From positions 243,501 through 307,500 of the forward strand of contig NZ_QHCT01000002.1 of NCBI RefSeq assembly GCF_003545885.1: a stretch of 64,000 bases of DNA, read 5' to 3'. A model generated the notes under the pieces. The model was not told where the DNA came from and did no database searches. It worked only from the letters and a program-made list of their open reading frames with translations. Shown here in pieces: positions 1-14,787 of the stretch (position 1 is its first letter; every line of letters starts with the position of its first letter). Origin of the DNA: Leptospira stimsonii (GTDB lineage Bacteria; Spirochaetota; Leptospiria; Leptospirales; Leptospiraceae). Both the position numbers and the translations under genes were made by a program.

Positions 1-573
1 AGCCGGAATCCGATTACAAACGGCTACGGTTTCATCACCGATCACTAAAAAACGATACTCGTTTCCTTCCGCAAATTCTTCCACGATCACGGATTCTGAA
101 TGATTGAAGGCGATTTTAACGGCTTTTTTTGCGTCGTCGATCGACGCATTCGGTTGAAGAATCGTGATTCCGATTCCGAAGTTCGTGGTCACGGGCTTTA
201 CAACCATCTTCTTATCGATATGCGTTTTCCAGAATGAAAGCGCGGAATCCGGTTCCCCAAAACTGTCACCGGCCGGAACGAGAAGACCGGCTTCGTCCAT
301 TACGATTTTCGAAATCGTTTTATTCTCCATTACGAGAAAGGTCATATAGGAATCGAGTCCGGTTTTCGAGGCTTCTTTGACATACTGAACGTGTCCGGAA
401 GAATTTTTTAACCGAAGAAAATGATTCTTTCGATCCAGAATTTCAACTTCGAGACCTCGGTTGAGAGCATCGCGAATTACGATTTGAGTTGAGATCTCCA
501 GATCTTCAAAATCCTTTAGGGTGAAAATATCGGGCGAGAGAAATTCTCCCGATTTCAATTTCAGTGATTGCAT
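1..573 (-). CDS. Glutathione synthetase-type ATP-grasp protein (GshF C-terminal-like), 3' end outside window
   Basis: The first 191 residues are visible; the gene runs off the left edge. The segment with VVKPVTTNFGIGIT followed by FAEGNEYRFLVIGD and NRIPA matches the ATP-grasp half of bifunctional GshF (GshAB) enzymes, which joins gamma-glutamylcysteine to glycine. Here that half is a separate gene. Its ATG at 573 overlaps the end of gshA by 13 bases in another frame, so translation is probably coupled. With gshA next door the pair would make glutathione in the cytoplasm. The family assignment rests on motifs read by eye. A related ATP-grasp ligase such as cyanophycin-synthetase type is the main alternative, and the context makes it less likely. 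Confidence 0.75.
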   Translation of the reverse strand, partial: MQSLKLKSGEFLSPDIFTLKDFEDLEISTQIVIRDALNRGLEVEILDRKNHFLRLKNSSGHVQYVKEASKTGLDSYMTFLVMENKTISKIVMDEAGLLVPAGDSFGEPDSALSFWKTHIDKKMVVKPVTTNFGIGITILQPNASIDDAKKAVKIAFNHSESVIVEEFAEGNEYRFLVIGDETVAVCNRIPA

Positions 574-2123
574 AGTTTGACTGTGGGATAATGGGTTTGA
601 GATTCTTCTTTCTCTAATTGTTCTTTTTCCTGAAAGGATCTTTGCGATTCCTTTTCGATCTTCATAAGAGTTCCCGGAGAATATTCCATATAAGAAAGGG
701 CTCTTCTATTTTCTCTCGCGAGTTCCATTCCCTTATCTCTAAATTCGATCCCACGTTTTAGAATTTCGCATAACAATTTTCCGGAAGGAGTTTTCTCCGG
801 ATTCTTCCATTTTTTGATCTGAAAGTCGATTGCTTCCTGATACGTTTTTCTTCCCGTGTGTAGATCCAAAATTTTTGCGTAGTGTCGTAATGATTCCGAA
901 TATTCCGCTCCCGTCTGTTGAAAGTTCTTTTCGGAATTTCCGACTCTCACTTTGAGTTCGGGATTTCTTCCTTCCCAAATAACCTTACTCAGATTTTCTT
1001 TCTGGATTTCGTTCTCCTCCGCGTCGATGGAAGGAGACGGAGTCAAAAGAGAATCCAGAAGAATCAACTGGGTGAACGCGAGATTGTGTCTACAAACCCC
1101 CAAGGGAGAATACGGATCGATGTCCAGGGATCGAATTTCTATGTATTCGATTCCCCTTCTTAAAAGCGCGTCCAGAGGCCTTTCATCACCTTTGGGAACT
1201 TGTTTCGGACGTACGGGGGAATAGAATTCGTTTTCGATCTGAAGATAATTCGGATTGAGTTGAGCATCCGGTGATTTCGGAAAAGATTCATATTTCTCAT
1301 ACGGCGTGTGAACCGCATAACACATCCGATCGACATATTCCGCCAAAGAATTATAATGAATTCCTAATGTATCTTGAACCTTACTCGTGTAACCGATCTC
1401 GCTCATCCGAAGCGAAGTCGCATACGGAGAATAGAGCGTAAAATTCTTATGTTTTTCAAACTTGAAATCCCCGGGATTGGGGAGGAAGGTGGAATCAAAA
1501 ACGGAAGAGGAGCCGGTGAGATAGGTTAAATAGTGAACCCTTCTCATGAAGTTTCGGATCACGTGCAAATACAAAGAAGAGATTTCTTCCTTTGTAAAAT
1601 GGGACACGTCCTTTCCTAAAAACTGTCTCAAAAAAATATTGGAAAAAGAAAAGTTATAGTGAACTCCGGAGATCGTTTGCATTCTTCTTCCGTATCGAAG
1701 TCCCAGTCCATTGCGATAGATCGTCTTCCATTTTCCGCTCGCCGAACTTCCGTATTGTCCGAGCGGGATTTCGTTTTCATCCGCCGGGAGAATCGGTGGC
1801 ATACTAAAAGGCCAGATCAATTCGTTGTTTAATTTTCGGATCGTATATATATGCAGATCTTGTAATTCTCGAATATTGGCTTCGATTCGAGGACGGGGAT
1901 GTGTGGCGTATTCGAGTTGTGGTTCCGCAAAATCGGTCTTGATGTAATGATTGGTAAGACTCGAACCGAGATGTTCCGGATGGGGAGTTCTTGCAAGGGT
2001 TCCGTCTGGATTGACTCGCATACTTTCCTTTTCCAATCCGTGTTTTGCTTTTACAGCGTGACGGAGAAGAATCTCCAGTGAAACTTCGTCGATCTTAGAT
2101 TGAGTAAATTCTTTTGTTTTCAA
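561..2123 (-). CDS. gshA: Glutamate-cysteine ligase, GshA type
   Basis: Catalyses ATP-dependent joining of glutamate and cysteine, the first step of glutathione synthesis. The 520-residue length equals the enterobacterial GshA family (about 518). The N-terminal signature HGLEKESMRV, then DGTLARTPHPEHLGS and TDFAEPQLE, lines up with the GshA active-site region; GVHYNFSFS and YIEIRSLDIDPYSPLGV are further family motifs. The start overlaps the upstream ggt stop by four bases (ATGA), and the end overlaps the ATP-grasp gene by 13 bases. The three genes therefore form a tight thiol-metabolism unit: synthesis (gshA and the ATP-grasp partner) and hydrolysis (ggt). Confidence 0.92.
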   Translation of the reverse strand: MKTKEFTQSKIDEVSLEILLRHAVKAKHGLEKESMRVNPDGTLARTPHPEHLGSSLTNHYIKTDFAEPQLEYATHPRPRIEANIRELQDLHIYTIRKLNNELIWPFSMPPILPADENEIPLGQYGSSASGKWKTIYRNGLGLRYGRRMQTISGVHYNFSFSNIFLRQFLGKDVSHFTKEEISSLYLHVIRNFMRRVHYLTYLTGSSSVFDSTFLPNPGDFKFEKHKNFTLYSPYATSLRMSEIGYTSKVQDTLGIHYNSLAEYVDRMCYAVHTPYEKYESFPKSPDAQLNPNYLQIENEFYSPVRPKQVPKGDERPLDALLRRGIEYIEIRSLDIDPYSPLGVCRHNLAFTQLILLDSLLTPSPSIDAEENEIQKENLSKVIWEGRNPELKVRVGNSEKNFQQTGAEYSESLRHYAKILDLHTGRKTYQEAIDFQIKKWKNPEKTPSGKLLCEILKRGIEFRDKGMELARENRRALSYMEYSPGTLMKIEKESQRSFQEKEQLEKEESQTHYPTVKLCNH

Positions 2124-3853
2124 AGTCCGCCTGTGGCCCCTTCTCCACGTGGATCGGAAGCTCCATAGAGCATTCCGTTCTCTCTTTTGACCGAAAATAA
2201 TTTCGCAAAGTTCGGAGCGATTCGAATATCGTGTTTCCTCGAGGAAAGCCCATCGAATACGTTTCTTTCGTTCACCGACTTTTCGATAAAAACCGCGTCC
2301 GGAAAAAATTGATGATGCACTCTACCCCGTGCGACGGATTCATACAAGGTCAACCGAAAGTCCAAATTATAAACCAAGGATTGTAAAACAGCATTCACAA
2401 TATAAGAACCACCGGGTGCTCCCGTCGCCAAGAACGGCTCGTTGCCTTTGAAGACGAGAGTCGGAGACATACTACTCAGCGGAGTTTTTTTAGGCAGAAT
2501 CGAATTCGCTTCTGCACCGATCAGACCGTAGACATTCGGTTCTCCTGGAGCGCGACTGAAATCATCCATTGTATCGTTCAGGACAATTCCATAACCTGGA
2601 ACTACGACCGAGGCTCCAAAACGAAAATTGATCGATTGTGTCGTTGAGACCGAATTTCCATCCTTATCCATCACGGAAATATGAGTTGTTTGAGGAGATT
2701 CCACACCAAAGTTTAAGTCTTTTAAAAAAGAAGAACTGCTCGACGCAAGTTTGGGATCAAAGTCAGAAATCTTTTCCTGCGCATATTTTTTGGAAAGAAG
2801 ACGATCGATCGGAATTTTCGTAAACTGCGGATCCCCGCCGAGAATCGCGCGATCTGCGTATCCTCGGCGCATCGCCTCCGCCATAAAATGATAATAACCC
2901 GCCGCGTCCTTATCGTACAATTCCTTCAGAGGTTTGGTTTCTATCATCGATAACATCGTAAGAAGATGAACGCCGGAAGAAGGCGGAGGCATCGTATAGA
3001 TCGTATAACCTCTGTAAGATGATTTTAGCGTATTCTTTTCGATCACCCGGAAATTTTTTAGATCTTGAGAGGTGATCAAACCTCCGTTCTTTTTCATCGC
3101 ACCTACGATCGAACCCGCTATTTTACCTTGGTAAAATTCTCTTTCTCCGTTTTCGGAGATCAATTTCAAAGTGTTTGCAAGATCTTTTTGAACAAGCAGG
3201 GACCCGACTTCGGGAACCTTCCCTTTCGGAAGAAAGATTCCCTTCATTTCCTCGTCCATGTCTTTCGATGATTTCTGAATCGCAGTAAATAAATCCGGAT
3301 AAACCGGAAATCCATTCTCCGCTAAACGAATCGCAGGCGCGATCACCGCTTTTAAGGAAAGTCTACCATATCGTTTGTGGATCTGAATCAAACCCGCAAC
3401 GTTACCCGGAACACCTACCGCTCGAAATCCAAAAAGAGAATCTTCCTTCGGTTTTCGTTTGTACATATTACGGGAGGCCGCGCTCGGTGCCCTTTCACGA
3501 AAATCAAACGCGATCGGTTCCGAAAATTCTTTCAGATAGAGGACAAGAAAGCCTCCTCCTCCCAATCCGGTAGAATGAGGTCTCGTAACCGAAATCGCAA
3601 AAGAAGTCGCTACAACGACGTCGACGACGTTCCCACCTAACTTTCCCACTTCGATTCCCGCCGCGGTCGCTTCGATCGAATCGGAAGCGATCATCAGATT
3701 CTTACTCTCGCTAAAATAATCGGTATGCTTTCTTTGATTAGAAGGGGTTACGAGTAAGTCTGTGGAAACCTTCCTCCCTTCAATCGAAAGAGGAACGTCC
3801 TTACAGGAAAAGAGGAGAAGTATCAGTATGATACGTGCATAATTTTGTTTCAT
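2120..3853 (-). CDS. ggt: Gamma-glutamyltranspeptidase, predicted lipoprotein
   Basis: Cleaves the gamma-glutamyl bond of glutathione and related peptides. The N-terminus (MKQNYARIILILLLFSCKD) is a short lipoprotein signal with Cys17 as the likely lipidated residue, so the enzyme is probably anchored in the periplasm or outer membrane. Family motifs are RPHSTGLGGGGF near residue 91, the autoprocessing site before TTHISVMDKDGN (Thr389 is the expected nucleophile and small-subunit N-terminus), NDTMDDFS, and SSMSPT with GAPGGS. The 577-residue length fits the family (about 580 in E. coli). It lies 24 bases after clpA and overlaps gshA by four bases. A lipid anchor in place of a cleaved signal is the notable feature. 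Confidence 0.93.
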   Translation of the reverse strand: MKQNYARIILILLLFSCKDVPLSIEGRKVSTDLLVTPSNQRKHTDYFSESKNLMIASDSIEATAAGIEVGKLGGNVVDVVVATSFAISVTRPHSTGLGGGGFLVLYLKEFSEPIAFDFRERAPSAASRNMYKRKPKEDSLFGFRAVGVPGNVAGLIQIHKRYGRLSLKAVIAPAIRLAENGFPVYPDLFTAIQKSSKDMDEEMKGIFLPKGKVPEVGSLLVQKDLANTLKLISENGEREFYQGKIAGSIVGAMKKNGGLITSQDLKNFRVIEKNTLKSSYRGYTIYTMPPPSSGVHLLTMLSMIETKPLKELYDKDAAGYYHFMAEAMRRGYADRAILGGDPQFTKIPIDRLLSKKYAQEKISDFDPKLASSSSSFLKDLNFGVESPQTTHISVMDKDGNSVSTTQSINFRFGASVVVPGYGIVLNDTMDDFSRAPGEPNVYGLIGAEANSILPKKTPLSSMSPTLVFKGNEPFLATGAPGGSYIVNAVLQSLVYNLDFRLTLYESVARGRVHHQFFPDAVFIEKSVNERNVFDGLSSRKHDIRIAPNFAKLFSVKRENGMLYGASDPRGEGATGGL

Positions 3854-3877
3854 CGGATCCCGGATCGATTTTTTAAT

Positions 3878-6443
<2,566 letters not shown>

Positions 6444-6447
<4 letters not shown>

Positions 6448-7658
6448 GGATCTAGACTCCCTTTCTCTGCGATCGCGTTGTCTCGGAAGAATGTTTCGTT
6501 TGAAAATTCCTTGAGCGGAGAGTGCTCGTTTGTTTCTTGAATCATTTCCTGCATGTGCAGTCTTTCTTCTTTTAGGAAACGTTCAATCGCATTTCGAGCG
6601 CCCGGATGAAAAATCCGATGCGAACTATAAGTCGGCATCGCCGGAAATCCACGAAGAAACTTGTGTTCTCCCTGAGCGCCCGCCTCAAAGACCTTGATTT
6701 TCTCACGAATCGCATAATCGATCAATTGATAAAAACAACATTCAAAATGAAGGTGAGAATGGTATTCGAGACAACCCCAATATCTTCCGTATAAAAAATC
6801 ACCCTTTCTAAGGTTGAAGGTTCCCGCAATCGGTTCCCCGTCCCGGGACGCAAGAACCAAAACGATCCGATCTCGAAACGTAGCAAACGCGGAATCAAAG
6901 AAGGCGCGATTGAGATAAGCGGAGCCCCATTTTCTGGAATGTGTGTCCTGATAAAAACGCCAGATAGCATTCATATCCGGCTTGGAAATCCGGTCTCCTT
7001 CGATAATTCTGATATCAAGTCCGTAACTCCGAACGATCTCACGTTCCCGTTTGATCTGCATTCGTTTTTTGGATTTCATCGCGCTCAAGTAATCGTCAAA
7101 GCTTCCATAACCTGGATTGGTCCAGTGATATTGGTGAGAAAGTCGAGTCGCGAAGCCGAACGTTTCCAGGACTTCCGATTCTTCTTTTTCTAAGAAGAGA
7201 AAGTGAACACCGGAAAGTCCTTCTTCTTCCGAAAAACGAAGGAGCTCCGGAATCATATAAGAACAAACTTCTTCCAGGCTTAACTCATTCTTATGAAGAA
7301 TTCTTTTTCCATTTGCCGGAGTAAACGGAATCGCCACGAGACCTTTGGGATAATAGCTCAATCCAGCTTGAGCGAAGAATTGGGCCCACTGAAAATCGAA
7401 GATATATTCCCCATAGGAATCGAACTTGAGAAAAAGAGGAATGACCGCAGAAAAACTCCCTTCCAATTTGAGAACAGAATACTTCTGAATCCAAGAAGTG
7501 TTCGAGCCGATAGATCGGGAAACTTCCAGGGAATGTAAAAAGTCGTATTCTAAAAACGGATTTTTAGGATCGGAGATGGAATTCCATTCTTCCTTGGGAA
7601 TCGAGGAAATAGAATCTAAAAATTCTACGCTGACGCCGTTGGAAAGAGGAGAAGACAT
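6444..7658 (-). CDS. FemAB-like / DUF482 acyltransferase-fold protein
   Basis: Resembles the DUF482 (PF04339) family, often named peptidogalycan biosynthesis/recognition, which has the GNAT-like fold of FemAB aminoacyltransferases. Supporting segments are NPFLEYDFLHSLE near the N-terminus, SAMKSKKRMQIKRER in the middle, and the C-terminal pattern GRYWGCLEYHSHLHFECCFYQ followed by EAGAQGEHKFLRGF. At 404 residues it has the family's usual length. There is no signal peptide, so it is cytoplasmic. Its substrate is not known from sequence; an aminoacyl or acyl transfer to a wall precursor is an inference from the fold. It sits 33 bases after the sigma factor and overlaps clpS by four bases. Confidence 0.8.
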
Positions 7659-7691
7659 GCTATATCTTGGACTCGTTTGGTTGCAGTTTTG

Positions 7692-8257
<566 letters not shown>

Positions 8258-8347
8258 TTGCTTGGGACCTTCGAATATAGAAACAGTTGAACCCGATTCC
8301 ATTCCAGCTTGAAGCAGGAAGAATTTATTGTCCAACCATTCTTTAAA

Positions 8348-8364
8348 ATTGGAAAATTTCCAAT
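8348..8364. promoter_or_regulatory. Perfect palindrome in the sigma/anti-sigma intergenic region
   Basis: ATTGGAAA-A-TTTCCAAT has perfect 8-base arms around one base. It directly abuts a TATTATAAC stretch that could serve as a -10 region for the anti-sigma gene starting at 8380. Only about 15 bases separate it from that ATG and no Shine-Dalgarno sequence is visible, so the transcript may be leaderless. Site function as an operator is an inference. Confidence 0.4.
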
Positions 8365-8379
8365 ATTATAACTTAGAAT

Positions 8380-9012
8380 ATGTTGAGTAAAGAACAAAGA
8401 ACCGAATCCTTAATCCAGAAAATGGCGGCAGAACCTCCTTTGAGAAGAAACGTCTGGGGATCTTTTGTCGTCTTGTTCCCGCTTTTAGGGATCGGCTTGA
8501 TTCTCCTCTTTTTATCACTGTACCCGATCACAGCACCTATGATTCATATTCCAACTTTGTTTCCCGATTTTCTTTGGATCGGAATCGTTGGCTTCAGTGC
8601 GTATTGGATTCTTTTTCAATTGAGATTTCCGGAAGAATCGTTTTCGAAATCTTCTAAACTTCCGATTCTCCTTGGTCTGATTTGGGTGCTTTACTCAGGA
8701 GGATTGTATGCCTGGGATATCATAGAAGATCATGAATTCAGCCATCACGTAGGTAGGTGTTCGGCGACTATTTTTTTCTCCAGTATTCTTCTGTGCGGAA
8801 GCGGACTTTTTATTTTGAGAAATGGAAATCCGGGAAACCCGATTTTAAGCTCGGCGGTGCTTTCGATTTTTAGTTTAGCCCTTGCCAACCTTTGTTTAAA
8901 ATTCGTTTGCGGCGATCAATCCTCCTATCATATTTTCTTTTCCCACGTTCTTTCGAGTTTATTCTTATTCTTTATCAGCTTTTTTGTATTTAAGAATATC
9001 TTAAAGTGGTAA
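8380..9012 (+). CDS. NrsF/DUF1109-type membrane anti-sigma factor
   Basis: A 210-residue integral membrane protein with about six hydrophobic segments and a short cytoplasmic N-terminus (ESLIQKMAAEPPLRR), the typical start of DUF1109 proteins. The family's C-terminal metal or redox motif is present as Cys177 followed by His184 and His189 (CGDQSSYHIFFSH), with Cys127 in GRCSATIFF earlier. These correspond to cysteines known to matter for sensing in Caulobacter NrsF. It is encoded head-to-head with an ECF sigma factor, the arrangement expected of a membrane-held inhibitor and its sigma factor. Overall identity to characterised members looks low, so the call rests on motif spacing, topology and context. 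Confidence 0.75.
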   Translation: MLSKEQRTESLIQKMAAEPPLRRNVWGSFVVLFPLLGIGLILLFLSLYPITAPMIHIPTLFPDFLWIGIVGFSAYWILFQLRFPEESFSKSSKLPILLGLIWVLYSGGLYAWDIIEDHEFSHHVGRCSATIFFSSILLCGSGLFILRNGNPGNPILSSAVLSIFSLALANLCLKFVCGDQSSYHIFFSHVLSSLFLFFISFFVFKNILKW

Positions 9013-9101
9013 TGTTTATGGAATTCAAATTCGAAAAGAGTTCAAATTTTCAGATTAAAAATATCGTTTTTAATTTTTTGTATTTTTTTACATTGGAAAT
9101 C

Positions 9102-9251
9102 TGTAGGAATTCCGACGTTTTTCCGTAAAATTTCGCGCGCCCCACCCTGAACTTGGGTGGAGGGGTGGGTGGCGGAAATCATCGGGAGACTTTTCGGTAT
9201 CAGAAGAAACAGAATTCTGCAAGAAAAATTTCATTTTGTAGGAGCTCTAAC
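9102..9251 (-). repeat. Composite intergenic repeat, copy A
   Basis: One of three copies found here by eye (others at 27292-27445 and 59693-59852). Read on the minus strand it runs: a CTCCTACAA box, about 75 bases, TGATACCGAAAA, CCGCC, then a hairpin CCACCC...AGGGTGG followed by GGGGCGCG, TTTTACGG and a closing GGAATTCCTAC box. This copy lies about 90 bases after the anti-sigma gene in inverted orientation. It has no coding capacity. Confidence 0.65.
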
Positions 9252-9657
9252 AAAAGACTTCTCTCGCTTCCGTGCCTTCACAACTTGTAGATAAAGAAAT
9301 TCCGCTCTTCAAGAAAAAAACAACAGAAAGAATCCAAAGTTCCGTATATAACAAATATCGTAAATTCTCAACAAAAATTCTTTAGCAAATACGTAGCCGA
9401 AAACGTAGGATTCAATTTAAGATCCATTTTTCATTCCACAGCTCATTAATTGTTCCGACAAAGTAACTCGGAAAAAAATGGATCGCAATCAAACTCTGGC
9501 GCTTCAGCCCAAACGTTTCCTGACCAGAATCCATCTCCATCGCGACCGGGTCGAAAGAGTTCCGACCAATCTATCGACGAAGCCATCTTCAGTAGCGTCG
9601 TGACCGAAAGCGTCTCCCAGCAAACGAAGTCGAAACAATCTTAAACCGAATCGATGT
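9252..9657. other. Intergenic region, nothing convincing
   Basis: About 400 bases between repeat copy A and the helicase stop. A Ser/Gln-rich reading frame at 9450-9644 (+) shows no recognisable family, ribosome-binding site or domain, and was not accepted. The region may hold decayed sequence. No structured RNA was recognised. Confidence 0.4.
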
Positions 9658-11561
9658 TTACAAAAATTCCCAAGCGGTTCGAAACACTTCCCTTTCTTCG
9701 GCAAATTGAATCAGTTTAGAGAGAAATGCGTCCGAAGAAAGTGTAGAACTGTCTCCTATACAAAGAAGAAGATCCCTCGCCCTTGTCATTCCCACGTTGA
9801 TCCTTCTGGATTCTTTTAAGAACCCGGATTTTCCTTCTTCGTTGGAACGGACAAAACCAAGAAGAATACAACGGTTCTCCCGTCCTTGGAAGGAATCGAT
9901 CGTGGAAACTCGAATCTTCGGAAGGTTTGACTCTTTCAACTTTTCGGAAATCAATCGGACTTGAGCGCGGTAGGGAGAAAGGATTGTGATCTCTTCTTCG
10001 GACCAACCGTGTTCGCTTAACAAAACGCAGATCCGAATCTGTAGATCCGCTTCGAACGGGTTAGTCAAACTTTCTTCTACGGATACTTCCTCGCTGTCCG
10101 TTCCGGCAGTATCGATCCATTGGAAAGAATGGAGAAACGGAAAGTCTTCCGGAAAATCGGAAGTCCTTTCCTCCAACGGGCGACCGGATTTCAAAAGGTT
10201 AGAATAAAACTCTTGGGAAGAAAACTCGGCAATTTCGTCCTTCATTCGGTACTGAGTGTCGAGAAGAAAAACGCGTTCGGAGTCTGCAAGTCTCTCAGCG
10301 GCCTTTTCAAACAATGTCTCTTCCAGAGTATTCTTCTCTGAAAACAAAGTGGGCGGCAATTGTTTGTGGTCTCCCGCGAGAATCACGCGATCCGATTTTA
10401 AAATTGGAATCCAAGAGGCCGGCTCGAGCGCTTGCGAACACTCGTCTAACACACAATAATCGAAAACTCTTCCATCCAAAATTCCTTTCGCTGAAGCGAC
10501 CGGAGTCGAAACGATCACAGGATGAGAGGAAACGAGGCTGTCGATCAGACCGGACTCGATCGTTCGAATCGTTTTTTTGAGTTCCTTAACTTCCTGAAAA
10601 AGAGACTTTCTTTCTTCTCTTTCCTTTTCTCCAAAGTTTCTTTTGTATTTTTTTGCTTGTTTGGAGATTTCTACAACTTCCCTTCTGTATTCGCTTAACA
10701 ATTTGCCGTCGGGATGATGGAACAATTTATAGTCCAATGTCGAATGGAGAGCCGTCTCCGAAACTCTGGCGGGATGTCCAAGACGTAAAACAGGAATTCC
10801 TTTTTCGGAAATGGATTCCACAAGAAGATCGCAGGCGGAATGTGTCGGCGCGGAGACGAGAATTTTTCTTTCTTCCGCAACGAGTTGACTTACGATTTCG
10901 GTTAACGTTGTAGTTTTCCCGGTTCCGGGCGGACCGTGGATGATCGTGACGTCTTCGGAAAGAACGGCGTGTAACACCGCATTCTTCTGAGATTCGTTCA
11001 GACGAGAATTCATTCTTCCCTGAACTCGAGTTTTATCAGCCTCTCGTAGGGAGATCTTATCCGCTTTTCCATATCCGAGAAGAAGTTCCCGATTCGTATA
11101 CAATCGACTTCCTTTTTTCGCGTCGGTTACGATATCCAAGGCACGAAACATTTCTTTGTAAGAAGTTTCATCCGGTAACAGATCGAGATGACACTTTCCT
11201 TCCTCGACCCATTCCGGCACTTCGTCGATTGCGATTCGGATTCTTTCTTTCTGAAGGGAAACGAGAATGGTGCGCGCACGATCCTCTTCCTTCCCGATTT
11301 GAATCGGTGCGCCCGATTGAAACTTGGACGGATATTCTTCCTGTTCCGGAAATCGAAAGGTAAGAATCCAACTCCCGTCTCGACCGATGGATTGTTCTTC
11401 GTAGACAAGAGGGTATAACGTGATTCCGAGTTGAATCCGTTCCGGCAAAGAGCGGGAAAGCCAATCTTTTGAGAAAAGAGTTTCTTCTTCTTTTTTTTCC
11501 CGCTCGAGTTCTTTGCGAACGGCTTCCAATTCTTCCAAAGAATCGGAAAATTTTTGTTCCT

Positions 11562-11565
<4 letters not shown>
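9658..11565 (-). CDS. SF1 DNA/RNA helicase, Upf1/IGHMBP2-like
   Basis: A 635-residue superfamily 1B helicase. Motif I is HGPPGTGKTTTL, motif II VLDECSQA, motif III ILAGDHKQLPPT, then LLDTQYRM (motif IV region), STIDSFQGRE (motif V) and INVGMTRAR (motif VI). The N-terminal 190 residues form the wedge/barrel region usual for IGHMBP2-like proteins, preceded by a charged coiled stretch. In bacteria such proteins are thought to act on nucleic-acid unwinding or repair, but the specific role is unknown. The start overlaps the upstream cysteine-synthase-like gene by four bases, so the two are coupled though functionally unrelated. Confidence 0.88.
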
Positions 11566-12563
<998 letters not shown>

Positions 12564-12572
12564 ATGATTTGT

Positions 12573-13199
<627 letters not shown>

Positions 13200-13217
13200 A
13201 ATTCTTAATTCTATTCC

Positions 13218-14615
<1,398 letters not shown>

Positions 14616-14631
14616 TTTGGATTCTGTCTCC

Positions 14632-14650
14632 CCGAAAGAAATTCTTTCGG
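14632..14650. promoter_or_regulatory. Perfect palindrome in the leuC leader
   Basis: CCGAAAGAA-A-TTCTTTCGG has 9-base perfect arms. It ends immediately before the leuC ribosome site (GGGGAGAC on the minus strand). It may be an operator or an mRNA hairpin controlling leuCD. There is no run of T after it, so it is not a simple terminator. Confidence 0.45.
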
Positions 14651-14787
14651 AATTTGTGGATTGGATGGAATTCTCGGAAAGAGAAAGAGCGCATCCGTCT
14701 GTATTTCCATCGTTGGGAAATCGGGTCTTTTCGTCTACCCGGATCTATTCTAAGCGAATTGGAATGAATTTGGAAGAATGAAAATTC

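Noticed and set aside
9450..9644. Ser/Gln-rich reading frame on the plus strand
   Set aside because: No ribosome site, domain or sensible composition; an opposite-strand frame of similar length also exists, as in random sequence.
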